The notes beneath the pieces were generated by a model. The model was given only the letters and a program-made list of their open reading frames with translations, was not told the origin of the DNA and ran no database searches. Below, piece by piece: positions 1 through 8,291 of a stretch of DNA of 18,464 bases. Both the position numbers and the translations under genes were made by a program. The stretch is from JAMOBE01 sp039908285. Its GTDB lineage: Bacteria > Pseudomonadota > Alphaproteobacteria > Rhodospirillales > Rhodospirillaceae. The stretch spans positions 1 through 18,464 of the forward strand of contig JAMOBE010000071.1 of NCBI GenBank assembly GCA_039908285.1, in the 5' to 3' direction. The number at the start of each line of letters is the position of its first letter. Position 1 is the stretch's first letter.

Positions 1-1
1 C

Positions 2-136
2 CTGAACGACGGTATGGCGCGGCGCGAATCCCGGACCGTCATCAAGCGCCGTTATGCCGAGCAGATGACGGCCATCGCCGCCGCCCACCTGCCGGCGATC
101 ACCCTCGAACGGGCGGGAGACGGCGATGGGCGGTGA
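2..136 (+). CDS. C-terminal end of an unidentified protein (partial)
   Basis: An open frame enters the window at base 2 and ends at TGA 134-136, giving the last 44 residues of a protein that starts upstream. The fragment is basic in its first half (RESRTVIKRRYAEQM) and ends in a Gly/Asp-rich tail. It overlaps the start of the next gene by 11 bases, the tight packing seen throughout this operon, which supports it being real. I do not recognise a family from so short a piece. Confidence 0.5.
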   Translation: MNDGMARRESRTVIKRRYAEQMTAIAAAHLPAITLERAGDGDGR

Positions 137-1247
137 GCAGGCGCTGTTCGACTACGGCCGGCTGACCCCGACCATCGCCACCGATATTCGTGCTGCCGCC
201 GAACGCATCCGCGTGCGGATGAAGCGGACGGCTGAGGACATCATCGAGATCGGGCGCGACCTGATCACGGTGAAGGAGAAGCTCGACCACGGGCAGTTCC
301 TGCCCTGGATCAGCAAGGAGTTCGGAATGAAGGAGGACATGGCGCAGAACTTCATGCGCGTAGCTCGGCGGTTCGGCGATCAAATACCGAATTATTCGGC
401 TTTTGCCCCAACAGTCCTCATTGCTCTAGCATCGGCGCCGCCTGAGGTCGTCACTACCATCGAGGACCGCGCCGCAGCCGGCGAAAGCATCACGGTCGCC
501 GACGTCAAGGCTGAGATCGCCAGGGTCCGGGCCGAAGCGGAAGCCGCCCGCCGCGAGGCCGCCGAAGCGACCTATCGTCTCGAGGTCCTGAAGACCGAGA
601 CGACGGAAAAACTCGCCAAGGCAAGCCGGCGGGAAGCCAATCTGATCGAACGAGCCAATGCCGCCGAGAAGGAGAAGGCGCGAGCCATCGCCGAGGCCGG
701 GCTCCGCGCCCAGGAAACCCTGAAGGATCGCATCACCCAGGTCGAAGCCGAGGCGGCGGAGTCCCGGCGTCTGGCTGGGGAGAAAACCAGGGCGCTCGAT
801 GCCGCCGTCGCCAAGGCCAGGACCGAGGCCGAGCAGGCGGCGGCGGAGAATGCCGAGGCCCTGGCGGCGGCGGCGCTAGCCAAGTCGGCAGCCGAGGTGA
901 AGGCGCTCGAAGCCAAGGCCCAAAAGGCACTGGCCCAGTCCCAGGCGGCCCTTGAGGCGAAGAACCGCATCGAAGAGGAGATCGAGCGGCACAAGGAAGT
1001 TCTTGCGCGCATGGAAAGCGCCGAGACCGAGGGGCTCGACCAGGCGAGGCTGGCATCGGATGTCGCCGAGTTCATCGGCAAGTCGATGTCCGAGCTGTCC
1101 CTGTTCGAGCGGGAGATCCAGCCGCTCGCCATCCACAAGTTCGAGGTCGCCGCGCAGGTGTGCGAGCAGTTCGCCGCCGCTCTGCGGACCTTCGCCGCCC
1201 CCCGGCTGGCATCGACCCTTTCCACCGAACCCAGGGAGATCAACTGA
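126..1247 (+). CDS. DUF3102 family coiled-coil protein
   Basis: This 373-residue protein has two parts. Residues about 15-110 match the DUF3102 pattern as I remember it: an IGRDLITVKEKL segment, HGQFLPWI, then a KEFGMKEDMAQNFMRVARRF segment that looks like a helix-turn-helix. Residues about 125-300 are almost entirely Ala/Glu/Lys/Arg and predict a long coiled coil. A hydrophobic C-terminal block (about 310-350) follows. The start is ATG 126, preceded by a GGGAGA ribosome binding site. Proteins of this type occur in phages and plasmids near replication genes, but no molecular role is established as far as I know; a DNA-binding or scaffolding role is inference. Its stop overlaps the next start by one base (TGATG), so the two are probably translated together. 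Confidence 0.85.
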   Translation: MGGEQALFDYGRLTPTIATDIRAAAERIRVRMKRTAEDIIEIGRDLITVKEKLDHGQFLPWISKEFGMKEDMAQNFMRVARRFGDQIPNYSAFAPTVLIALASAPPEVVTTIEDRAAAGESITVADVKAEIARVRAEAEAARREAAEATYRLEVLKTETTEKLAKASRREANLIERANAAEKEKARAIAEAGLRAQETLKDRITQVEAEAAESRRLAGEKTRALDAAVAKARTEAEQAAAENAEALAAAALAKSAAEVKALEAKAQKALAQSQAALEAKNRIEEEIERHKEVLARMESAETEGLDQARLASDVAEFIGKSMSELSLFEREIQPLAIHKFEVAAQVCEQFAAALRTFAAPRLASTLSTEPREIN

Positions 1248-1990
1248 TGGCCATTTCGCTCGCATCGCTCAAAAAGAGTACGGCGCTGGCGGCGCCGCGG
1301 ATCCTGATCCACGGCGTGGCGGGGGTCGGCAAGACCACCTTCGCCGCCGGGGCGCCGGCCTCGGTGTTCATCCTGACCGAGGATGGGCTGGGGACGCTGT
1401 CGTCCGATCATTTTCCCCTCGCCCGCACCTTCGACGAGGTGATGGAGGCCTTGGCCTCCCTCTACACCGAGGACCACCCGTTCCAAACCGTCGTCATCGA
1501 CAGCGTCGACTGGCTGGAACCGCTGGTGTGGGCGCGGGTCTGCAAGGATCAGGGGTGGTCGTCGATCGAGGAGGCCGGTTACGGCAAGGGCTACGTCGCC
1601 GCCCTGGACCTGTGGCGCCAGTATATCGAGGGGCTCAATGCGCTCCGCGATGACAAGGGCATGACGATCATCCAGATCGCCCATACCGAGATCAAGCGCT
1701 TCGACAGCCCGGAGCACGAACCCTACGACCGCTATGTCATCAAGCTGCACGCCCGCGCCGCAGCTTTGTTGCAGGAGCACTCCGACGTCGTTCTGTTCGC
1801 CAATTACCGCATCTCCACGGTGAAGAGCGACGTCGGCTTCAACAAGAAGGTGACCAGGGCGCTCGGATCGGGCGAGCGGGTGCTCTTCACCGCCGAACGC
1901 CCAGCCTTCCTCGCCAAGAACCGCTACGGCCTGCCCGACAGCCTGACGCTGTCGTGGGACGCCTTCGCCACCGCCATGCCCAAACACTGA
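1247..1990 (+). CDS. AAA_24 family RecA-fold ATPase (Sak4-like recombinase)
   Basis: This 247-residue protein shows a Walker A motif GVAGVGKTT at residues 23-31 and a Walker B strand TVVIDS at 81-86, with a QIAH segment typical of RecA-like cores further on. The layout fits the AAA_24 (PF13479) family. Phage members of that family (Sak4) are single-strand annealing or recombination ATPases that work with an SSB-like partner. ATG 1247 is chosen because it follows AGGGAG at the right distance and overlaps the previous stop; longer in-frame versions would run far into the upstream gene. The DUF669 protein directly downstream is a frequent neighbour and likely partner. The family call is solid; the recombination role is inferred from family and context. 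Confidence 0.85.
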   Translation: MAISLASLKKSTALAAPRILIHGVAGVGKTTFAAGAPASVFILTEDGLGTLSSDHFPLARTFDEVMEALASLYTEDHPFQTVVIDSVDWLEPLVWARVCKDQGWSSIEEAGYGKGYVAALDLWRQYIEGLNALRDDKGMTIIQIAHTEIKRFDSPEHEPYDRYVIKLHARAAALLQEHSDVVLFANYRISTVKSDVGFNKKVTRALGSGERVLFTAERPAFLAKNRYGLPDSLTLSWDAFATAMPKH

Positions 1991-2008
1991 GGACAGGAGA
2001 ACACCACC

Positions 2009-2530
2009 ATGGCCAATTTCGGAGCCACCTTCGACGCCACCGGCGTCGAACCCAGCAAGCCCTTCGAAGTCCTGCCGCCCGGCCGCTACCTGGTGCAGAT
2101 CGTCGCCAGCGAGATGCGAGTGACCAGGGACGGCATGGGCCAACAATTGTGGTTGGAACTCGACGTGCTCGACGGCGAGTATGCGGGGCGCAAGCTGTTC
2201 GACCGCCTGAACCTCGTCAACAACAACATTCAGACGGTGGAGATCGCGAGCCGCACCCTGTCGGCCATCTGCCATGCTACCGGCCGCATGCAGGTGCAGG
2301 ACAGCGAGGAACTGCACCTGATCCCGATGATCGCCGACGTGAAAGTGAAGCCGCCCAAGAACGGCTACGGCGAGTTCAACTCCATGCACTACATGCCCCG
2401 CGATGGCAATGCGCCGGCCGCCGCGCCGGCGACCACGGCCAAACCGGCCGGTCAGCCCCGTTCGGCCCCGGCGCAGGCCCGTCCCGCATCGGCGCCGACG
2501 GCGGCCGCGCCGTGGCGGAGAAACGTGTGA
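2009..2530 (+). CDS. DUF669 family protein, SSB-like
   Basis: This 173-residue protein has a beta-rich core (about 1-125) with the DUF669 signature: FEVLPPGRYLVQIV near the front, then LWLELDVLDGEYAGRKLFDRLNL. A low-complexity Ala/Pro/Thr tail (about 130-165) ends in the short basic sequence PWRRNV. The organisation (OB-like core, flexible tail, short terminal motif) resembles single-stranded DNA-binding proteins, and DUF669 genes usually sit beside Sak-type recombinases as here. The terminal motif is not the acidic tip of bacterial SSB. ATG 2009 follows AGGAGA at good spacing, 18 bases after the preceding gene. Binding of single-stranded DNA is inferred, not shown. Confidence 0.8.
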   Translation: MANFGATFDATGVEPSKPFEVLPPGRYLVQIVASEMRVTRDGMGQQLWLELDVLDGEYAGRKLFDRLNLVNNNIQTVEIASRTLSAICHATGRMQVQDSEELHLIPMIADVKVKPPKNGYGEFNSMHYMPRDGNAPAAAPATTAKPAGQPRSAPAQARPASAPTAAAPWRRNV

Positions 2531-2580
2531 CGACAACCGGTCGGGATGCCGCCGCCACTCATGTTTGGCGACGCGATGAC

Positions 2581-2625
2581 GACGGCGGTGCCGCCGTCTT
2601 TCAGATCAAGCGCGCGGAACGCGCG
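2581..2625. repeat. Double-palindrome element, intergenic copy
   Basis: Two adjacent hairpins are visible. GACGGCGG (2581-2588) pairs with CCGCCGTC (2591-2598), and CGCGCG (2611-2616) pairs with CGCGCG (2620-2625) around a GAA loop. The same arrangement and much of the same sequence recur inside the nuclease gene at 3794-3840. This copy lies in the 132-base gap after the DUF669 gene, where it might also act on mRNA stability or termination, although no T-tract follows. Confidence 0.6.
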
Positions 2626-2662
2626 ACGGCATCCCCGCCCAGGGACATTGGAGACAACACCC

Positions 2663-3049
2663 ATGGACGACGTGATCGTAGGGATCGGTATCATCGCCGG
2701 CAATCCCCCGGCTGAGCTGCCGGCCTCCCGCGAGGAATGCCGGGCCAAGCTCGACACCCTCCGCGACGAGATGGCCGCCATCAAGGCCGATATCGCCGCC
2801 GCCGACCTGGAACGCCAAGCCCGGCGGGGACGCACGGATCCCCGCTGGCATGAACAGCGGAAGGCGGCCCTGCGCGACAGATTGCGGCAATCGGCCGACA
2901 TCGCCGCCCACATGGCGACCCTGCCGCGGCGCCGGGAGGCACTGAAGGACAACCTGATCGAGGTCCTGCGCGCCGATTACGATGACGACGGCTGGCGGCG
3001 GGTGACCGAGGAAGCGCGGCGGCGCCTTGACGCCCGGGAGGCGGTGTGA
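2663..3049 (+). CDS. Small conserved-looking protein of unknown function
   Basis: This 128-residue protein starts at ATG 2663, which follows a GGAGA ribosome binding site. The frame is open back to 2546, but that extension would read through the double-palindrome element and has no good binding site, so I reject it. The protein has a short hydrophobic N-terminus (VIVGIGIIAG), then a charged, largely helical body rich in Arg, Asp and Ala from about residue 20 on, consistent with a coiled coil or small DNA-associated protein. No family is recognised. The stop overlaps the nuclease start (TGATG), suggesting coupled translation in the replication operon. Confidence 0.65.
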   Translation: MDDVIVGIGIIAGNPPAELPASREECRAKLDTLRDEMAAIKADIAAADLERQARRGRTDPRWHEQRKAALRDRLRQSADIAAHMATLPRRREALKDNLIEVLRADYDDDGWRRVTEEARRRLDAREAV

Positions 3050-4026
3050 TGGTCGCGCTGCCGGCCCGGCCCACCCCGACCTTGACCGCCATCTATGCCG
3101 CCTACGAGGCCGATGCCGAGGATGGCTTCCGCGTTCACCTCGGCGCATCCCTCATCGGCAAGGAGTGCCGGCGGGCGCTGTGGTACGACTTCCACTGGAC
3201 CACGCGGGCCTCGTTCTCTGGTCGCATGCTGCGCCTGTTCGAGACGGGTCAACTGGAGGAGCACCGCCTCGTCCGCAACCTGCGCCGTACCGGCGCCACA
3301 GTGCTGGATGTCGATCCCGACACCGGGCGCCAGTGGCGGGTCAGCGCCCACGACGGGCACTTCGGCGGGTCGATGGATGCCGTCGCCGTCGGCCTCATGG
3401 AGGCGCCCAAAACCTGGCATGTGCTGGAGTTCAAGACCCATTCGGCGAAGTCGTTCGCCGACCTGAAGCGCCAGGGGGTGCGGGAATCGAAGCCGCGTCA
3501 TTGGGCGCAGATGCAGATCTACCTCCATCTGACCGGCATGACGCGGGCCATGTACCTCGCGGTCAACAAGGACACTGACGAGATCCACGTCGAACGCCTG
3601 CCGGCCGAACGGACCGAGGGTGAGGCGCTGCTGGCCAAGGCCGGTTTCATCATCAAGGCCGCCCATCCGCCGGAGCGGCTGTCCGCCGATCCGGCCTGGT
3701 GGCAGTGCCGCCTGTGCGAGCACCACGCCCTGTGCCATGAGGGCGCCGTCGCCGAGCGGACCTGCCGCACCTGCCTGCATTCCACCCCGATCCACGGCGG
3801 CAAAGCCGCCGTCTCAAACGGTTTGCGCGCGGAGCGCGCGGGCGGCTGGCATTGCGCCCGTCACGGCCGGGCCCTGACCGGCAATGATCAGCGCCGGGGC
3901 TGCGATCGCCACCTGTTCATTCCCGACCTGGTGGCCGGTGAGGTCGCCGATGCCGGCGACGACCACGTCGTCTATCGCCTGGCCGGCGGCAGCACCTGGG
4001 TGGACGGGAGGGCCGCGCCATGCTGA
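3049..4026 (+). CDS. PD-(D/E)XK nuclease with cysteine-rich C-terminus
   Basis: This 325-residue protein carries the PD-(D/E)XK exonuclease pattern: Asp110 in GGSMDAV, E127-F-K129 in VLEFK, and the QxxxY helix Q154-MQI-Y158. Early residues GKECRRALWYDFHW resemble the N-terminal motif of YqaJ- or Cas4-like nucleases. Cysteines at 220, 223, 229, 239, 242 and 269, with a later GC, could hold a metal or Fe-S cluster. It likely resects DNA ends for the Sak4-type ATPase and SSB-like protein upstream. Between the STP segment (245-247) and WHC (267-269) the protein is interrupted by about 15 residues (GKAAVSNGLRAERA) encoded by a palindromic element also found at 2581. GTG 3046 is an alternative start; ATG 3049 is preferred. 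It overlaps the helicase by 7 bases. Confidence 0.82.
   Translation: MVALPARPTPTLTAIYAAYEADAEDGFRVHLGASLIGKECRRALWYDFHWTTRASFSGRMLRLFETGQLEEHRLVRNLRRTGATVLDVDPDTGRQWRVSAHDGHFGGSMDAVAVGLMEAPKTWHVLEFKTHSAKSFADLKRQGVRESKPRHWAQMQIYLHLTGMTRAMYLAVNKDTDEIHVERLPAERTEGEALLAKAGFIIKAAHPPERLSADPAWWQCRLCEHHALCHEGAVAERTCRTCLHSTPIHGGKAAVSNGLRAERAGGWHCARHGRALTGNDQRRGCDRHLFIPDLVAGEVADAGDDHVVYRLAGGSTWVDGRAAPC
3794..3840. repeat. Double-palindrome element inserted in frame within the nuclease gene
   Basis: ACGGCGGC (3794-3801) pairs with GCCGCCGT (3805-3812) around an AAA loop, and GCGCGC (3825-3830) pairs with GCGCGC (3834-3839) around GGA. A small AAAC-G-GTTT palindrome sits between them. The first stem's right arm continues into GTCT, as at 2581, and the second stem has the same GCGCGCGGA(A/G)CGCGCG core. 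It keeps the reading frame and adds a short peptide between two presumed metal-binding cysteine segments. Confidence 0.65.
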
Positions 4027-5633
4027 CCCTTCGCCCGTACCAGCAAGCCGCCATCACGGCGATCTACAACTATTTCGAACACGACACCGGCAATCCCCTG
4101 GTGGTGCTTCCGACTGGGACGGGCAAGAGCATCTGCCTGGCCGCCTTCACCGCCGGGGCCATCGCTCAGTGGCCGGATACCCGCATCCTGATCGTCACCC
4201 ACGTCAAGGAACTGATCGCCCAGAACCATGCCGAGATGCTGACGCTGTGGCCCGCCGCCCCCGCCGGCATCTACTCGGCCGGCCTCGGTAAACGCGATCT
4301 GCATGCTCAGGTATTGTTCGCCGGCATCCAGTCGATTCACAAGCGGGCGTATGACATCCAGCGCTGTGACCTGGCGCTGATCGACGAGGCCCATCTGATT
4401 CCCCGCACCAGTGGGACGATGTACCGGCGTTTTCTCGATACGCTCGGGCGCATCAATCCGCACCTGAAGGTGATCGGCTTCACCGCCACCCCCTACCGGC
4501 TGGACTCCGGCCTCCTGCACGAGGGCGAGGACGCCCTGTTCACCGACATCGCCTACGAGGCCAACATCGCCGACATGATCGCGGCCGGTTTCTTGAGCGA
4601 GGTGGTGCCGAAGCGGACCAGGACCCAGATCGACGTGTCGGCGGTCGGCACCCGCGGGGGCGAGTTCATCGCCGGCCAGTTGGAAAACGCCGTGGACGTC
4701 TCGGCGGTGACACTGGCGGCGGTGGAGGAGATCGTCGAGCACGGGACCGACCGGGGGTCGTGGCTGGTGTTCTGTGCCGGCCAGCGTCACGCCGAGCATG
4801 TCCGCGATGCCATCCGGGCGCACGGCATCTCCTGCGGCATGATCCTCGGCGATACGCCGGCACCGGAGCGCGACCGCCTGATCGCCGCCTACAAGCGGGG
4901 CGAGATCCGCTGTCTGACCAACGCCAACGTGCTGACCACCGGCTTCAACGCCCCCGGTGTCGACCTGATCGCCATGCTGCGTCCAACCAAATCGGTCGGT
5001 CTCTACGTCCAGATGGTCGGGCGCGGCACCCGGCTGGCCAACGGCAAGGACAATTGCCTCCTGCTGGACTTCGCCGGCAACACCGAGCGCCACGGCCCCA
5101 TCGACACCGTGGACGGCCGCCGCAAGAAGGGCGACGAGGACGGCGTGGCCCCGGTCAAGACCTGCCCGGACTGCCAGTCGATCGTGCACGCCTCCACCCG
5201 CCGCTGCCCCGATTGCGGCCATGAGTTCCCGCCGCCCAAGCCCAAGCTGGCCGTCAGCGCCAGCACCAGTGCCGTGCTCAGTTCCCAGGTCCAGGACCAG
5301 TGGCTGACGGTGACCGACGTCTCCTACTTCCTGCACGCCAAGGAAGGCGGTCATCCGAGCCTGCGGGTCGATTATGCCTGCGGCCTGGCGCGCCACAGCG
5401 AATGGATCTGCCTCGAGCACTCGGGCTATCCGCGCCAGAAAGCGGTGCAGTGGTGGCAGCGCCGCGCTCCCACCGTTCCCGCGCCCCGCGACATTGAGGC
5501 GGCGCTCTCTCTCGTCGCCCATCTCACCCGTCCGGCCCGCATCCGCGTTCGCCCACAGGGCCGCTACACCGAGATCACCGGCTATGAGTTCACGCCGGCG
5601 GTGGCCGCCGCGAGCAGGGAGACCACCGCATGA
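4020..5633 (+). CDS. DEAD/DEAH-box superfamily 2 helicase with zinc ribbon
   Basis: This 537-residue protein has a complete set of SF2 motifs: RPYQ at 5-8, Walker A LPTGTGKS at 30-37, DEAH at 122-125, GFTATPYR as motif III, a TGFNAPG motif, and VQMVGRGTR as motif VI. After the two RecA-like domains comes a four-cysteine zinc ribbon (C382, C385, C396, C399; CxxC-10-CxxC). The remaining 130 residues (from about VTDVSYFLHAKEGG, including YACGL and WWQRRAP) form an extra domain I associate with phage helicases of this type. It probably unwinds or remodels DNA during replication initiation or recombination, together with the nuclease and the Prim-Pol downstream. ATG 4020 lies 7 bases inside the previous gene, and its end overlaps the next start as ATGA. 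Confidence 0.95.
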   Translation: MLTLRPYQQAAITAIYNYFEHDTGNPLVVLPTGTGKSICLAAFTAGAIAQWPDTRILIVTHVKELIAQNHAEMLTLWPAAPAGIYSAGLGKRDLHAQVLFAGIQSIHKRAYDIQRCDLALIDEAHLIPRTSGTMYRRFLDTLGRINPHLKVIGFTATPYRLDSGLLHEGEDALFTDIAYEANIADMIAAGFLSEVVPKRTRTQIDVSAVGTRGGEFIAGQLENAVDVSAVTLAAVEEIVEHGTDRGSWLVFCAGQRHAEHVRDAIRAHGISCGMILGDTPAPERDRLIAAYKRGEIRCLTNANVLTTGFNAPGVDLIAMLRPTKSVGLYVQMVGRGTRLANGKDNCLLLDFAGNTERHGPIDTVDGRRKKGDEDGVAPVKTCPDCQSIVHASTRRCPDCGHEFPPPKPKLAVSASTSAVLSSQVQDQWLTVTDVSYFLHAKEGGHPSLRVDYACGLARHSEWICLEHSGYPRQKAVQWWQRRAPTVPAPRDIEAALSLVAHLTRPARIRVRPQGRYTEITGYEFTPAVAAASRETTA

Positions 5634-5854
5634 TCGACCCAACCCCGAACGAGATCGCCGCCCTGGTGCATGGCGGCCGCATGGGCGGTGAATACCTGGA
5701 CGGCCTGGGAAAGACCGACCTTGCCACTCTGTCTCTCGAGCAGTGGCGGACCTTCGTCGAAGCGATCGTCACCGGCTACTGCGACCGGCTCCAGGGACTC
5801 GCCGGCCGCGACCAGGGGCGTCTGGTCAAAATCGCCGACACGGTGCCATTCTGA
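5630..5854 (+). CDS. Small conserved phage protein (possibly DUF6511-like)
   Basis: This 74-residue protein is linked to the helicase by an ATGA overlap and to the primase by a one-base TGATG overlap, so it belongs to the operon. It contains GGEYLDGLGKTDLATLSLEQW, then a hydrophobic helix (FVEAIVTGYCDRLQGLA). This 'GKTDL ... F/I-E-x-I-V-T-x-Y' pattern resembles small proteins (DUF6511, from memory) found next to phage helicase and primase genes. No enzymatic motif is visible. A helper or loading role in replication is a guess from position only. Confidence 0.78.
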   Translation: MIDPTPNEIAALVHGGRMGGEYLDGLGKTDLATLSLEQWRTFVEAIVTGYCDRLQGLAGRDQGRLVKIADTVPF

Positions 5855-8124
5855 TGGCCGCCACCGATTTCATGGCCCGACATGGCGCCAGCCTGGTGGA
5901 CAACGGCTACCCCGTGATCCCCATCTGGCCGGGCACCAAGAAACCGGGGCGCTTCCACCGGGGCGAATGGCGCGACTATCCAGCCTGGACCCGCCACTGC
6001 GACCGCCCGACCACCGAGCACGAAGCCGAGGTGTGGGCGCGGTGGCCCGACGCGGCGATCGGCTTTGCCTGTGGCACGGTGGTCGGCATCGACATCGACG
6101 TCCTCGACCCGGAGGCAGCCCATGCGGCGGAGCAACTCGCCCGCCGGATGCTCGGCGACACCCCGCTGGTCCGCATCGGCAGGGCACCGAAGCGCATGCT
6201 GGTGTATCGGGCGGAAACGCCGTTCGCGGCGTTCCGCCGCGCGCCGCTCGAAGTCCTCGGCCACGGCCGCCAGTTCGTCGCCTTCGCCATCCATCCCGAC
6301 ACCGGCCAGCCCTACCAGTGGACGGAGGAGTCCCCGTTGTCGGTGGACCTGTCCATGTTGCCAGCGATCACCGAGGACCAGGCCCGTGCCTGGCTGGAGG
6401 CGGCACTGGCATTGCTGCCACAGGACGGGGTTCCCAACGTCATCCCGGCCGCCGCCGGACCCCACCAGGCAGCCCACGCCCTGGCCGGGACCCGAGCGGC
6501 GGTGTGGCATGCGCTCGCCTTCATCCCCAATGCCGACCTTGATTACGATAGCTGGGTCCGAATCGGCATGGCGCTGAAGGGGGCGCTCCAGGATGACGGC
6601 GCAGATCTCTTCCTCGCCTGGTCGGCGCAGGCGGTCAAGAACGTCCCCGACACCACCGCCAAGGCCTGGGCCAGCTTCAAACCCACCAGCATCGGCGCCG
6701 GTACGATCTACCACCTCGCCATGGAACGCGGCTGGCGACCGGACCCCACCCTGGTGCTGGACGGCACCCTGCCCCAGACCGACAGCCACCCCGCCGCCGG
6801 GTTGCTGGCCACCCTGACCGCCGCGCCGGCCAAAACCACCCCGTCTCCGCCGCTTCTCGATCTGCCCATTCCCGGTGGCATTCTTGGCGACATGGTCGGA
6901 TACATGCTGGCCACCGCCCGCCGTCCCCAGCCGGAACTGTCCCTGGGGGCCAGCTTGTGCGCGCTCGGGACGCTGATGGGGCGCAAGTACCGCACCGAGA
7001 CCAACCTGCGCAGCAACCTCTACATCGTCGCCATCGCCGACAGCGGCTCGGGCAAGAACCATAGCCGCGAGGTGATCAACGAGCTGTTCGTCGATGCCGG
7101 CCTCGGCCACCACCTCGGCGGCAACAAGGTGGCGTCGGGAGCCGGGCTCCTGACCGCGCTGCACCGCCAGCCGGCCCTCCTGCTCCAGATCGACGAGTTC
7201 GGAATGTTCCTCCAGGCCGCCGCCGACCGCAAGCGCAGCCCGCGTCACCTGACCGAAATCCTCGACAACATGACCGAGCTGTTCACCTCGGCCGGCGGCA
7301 TCTTCCTCGGCGCCGAATACGCCAACCGCGACGGCAAGAACGAGCGCCGCGACATCAACCAGCCCTGTCTGTGCGTCTATGGCACGACGGCGCCGCTGTA
7401 CTTCTGGAACGCCCTGCAGTCGGCCAACGTGGTCGACGGTTCGTTGGCCCGTTTCATCATCGTCCATTGCTCGGAGGACTATCCCGAGGAGAATGAGGAA
7501 GCCGGCATCCGCACATCCCCACCGGCCCTGCTCGACGCCTTGCGCCTGGTCGCCAGCGGCGGCGGCCGAGTGCCGTCCGGCAACCTGTCCGGCATGACCA
7601 GTGCCCCGACCACCGGCGTGGATCCCATGACGGTGCCCGTGGACACCCAGGCCAGGCACGCCTTCCGGCTGCTGTCCCGCGAGGCGACGGTCCGGCTGCG
7701 CCAGACCCGTGGTACGTCCGTCACCCCGATCATCGCCCGCATCCACGAGAACGCCGCCAAGGTGGCCCTGGTCCGCGCCGTCTCCGCCGACCCCGTCGCC
7801 CCGGTCATTCGCGGCGAGGACGCCGAATGGGCGATCGAATTCATCAAGTTCTGCGCCGAGCGCACCTTGACCGAGGTGGAGCGCCACATCGCCGACAACG
7901 ATACCGAACGCAACCACAAGCGGGTCATGGAGATCGTCCGAGCGGCGGGGCCGACCGGGATCACCAAGAGCGACCTGATCCGGCGATCCCAATTCCTCGA
8001 CAAACGCGCGCGTGACGAAGTGATCGCCTCCCTGGTGGAGGCTGGCCTCATTGGCACAGCGATCCGGACCGCGGTCACCAAGCCCGTCATGGTTCTGGTG
8101 GCCACCGACGGGGACGGCCGATGA
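5854..8124 (+). CDS. Bifunctional primase-polymerase with C-terminal ATPase domain
   Basis: This 756-residue protein starts with an AEP-type Prim-Pol domain (about 1-170): GYPVIPIWPGTKKPG, the metal-binding pair D80-x-D82 in GIDIDVLD, and H147 in the FAIHPDTGQPYQW segment. Residues about 210-280 (AVWHALAFIPNADLDYDSW, then ALKGA) match a PriCT-type primase C-terminal helical domain. From about 345 a P-loop ATPase follows, with Walker A DSGSGKN at 396-402 and Walker B LLLQIDEF (D447, E448); it resembles DUF3987-type helicase domains. The last 90 residues contain a winged-helix-like segment (GITKSDLIRRSQFLDKRARDEV). Longer in-frame starts overlap the previous gene without merit. It likely primes and unwinds phage DNA. 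The repeat-rich region immediately downstream could be its origin. Confidence 0.95.
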   Translation: MAATDFMARHGASLVDNGYPVIPIWPGTKKPGRFHRGEWRDYPAWTRHCDRPTTEHEAEVWARWPDAAIGFACGTVVGIDIDVLDPEAAHAAEQLARRMLGDTPLVRIGRAPKRMLVYRAETPFAAFRRAPLEVLGHGRQFVAFAIHPDTGQPYQWTEESPLSVDLSMLPAITEDQARAWLEAALALLPQDGVPNVIPAAAGPHQAAHALAGTRAAVWHALAFIPNADLDYDSWVRIGMALKGALQDDGADLFLAWSAQAVKNVPDTTAKAWASFKPTSIGAGTIYHLAMERGWRPDPTLVLDGTLPQTDSHPAAGLLATLTAAPAKTTPSPPLLDLPIPGGILGDMVGYMLATARRPQPELSLGASLCALGTLMGRKYRTETNLRSNLYIVAIADSGSGKNHSREVINELFVDAGLGHHLGGNKVASGAGLLTALHRQPALLLQIDEFGMFLQAAADRKRSPRHLTEILDNMTELFTSAGGIFLGAEYANRDGKNERRDINQPCLCVYGTTAPLYFWNALQSANVVDGSLARFIIVHCSEDYPEENEEAGIRTSPPALLDALRLVASGGGRVPSGNLSGMTSAPTTGVDPMTVPVDTQARHAFRLLSREATVRLRQTRGTSVTPIIARIHENAAKVALVRAVSADPVAPVIRGEDAEWAIEFIKFCAERTLTEVERHIADNDTERNHKRVMEIVRAAGPTGITKSDLIRRSQFLDKRARDEVIASLVEAGLIGTAIRTAVTKPVMVLVATDGDGR

Positions 8125-8291
8125 AGAAAACTCATGACGTCCCGATGAAAGTTCATGGCGTGTCCTCGCTGAAAAATGGCCGATATCCGCCATTCAGCCG
8201 AGATAATTCAATAATTCAATATTTCACGCCGGGTACCTACGCGGGCGTATACGCGGGCACCCTCTCCCCAACATCCCTCATGAATTATTGA
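8121..8291 (+). CDS. Possible small protein coupled to the primase stop
   Basis: ATG 8121 overlaps the primase stop as ATGA and opens a 56-residue frame ending at TGA 8289-8291. The peptide begins MKKTHDVPMKVHGVSSLKNG and reads through the repeat island, where the ATAATTCA repeats encode DNSIIQYF. The overlap matches the operon's habit, but composition is unlike its neighbours and no family is recognised, so it may be a fortuitous frame over a regulatory sequence. Confidence 0.3.
   Translation: MKKTHDVPMKVHGVSSLKNGRYPPFSRDNSIIQYFTPGTYAGVYAGTLSPTSLMNY

Noticed and set aside
572..2536. 654-residue minus-strand frame
   Set aside because: It is antisense to three well-supported plus-strand genes. 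Its composition (Arg/Gly/Ala/His-rich) is what GC-rich coding DNA gives in the reverse frame, and it has no recognisable motif.
3972..5642. 556-residue minus-strand frame
   Set aside because: It mirrors the helicase gene, which has complete SF2 motifs. The antisense product has no domain and no ribosome binding site.
5776..8193. 805-residue minus-strand frame
   Set aside because: It is a shadow of the Prim-Pol gene: long only because stops are rare in the reverse frame of GC-rich codons.
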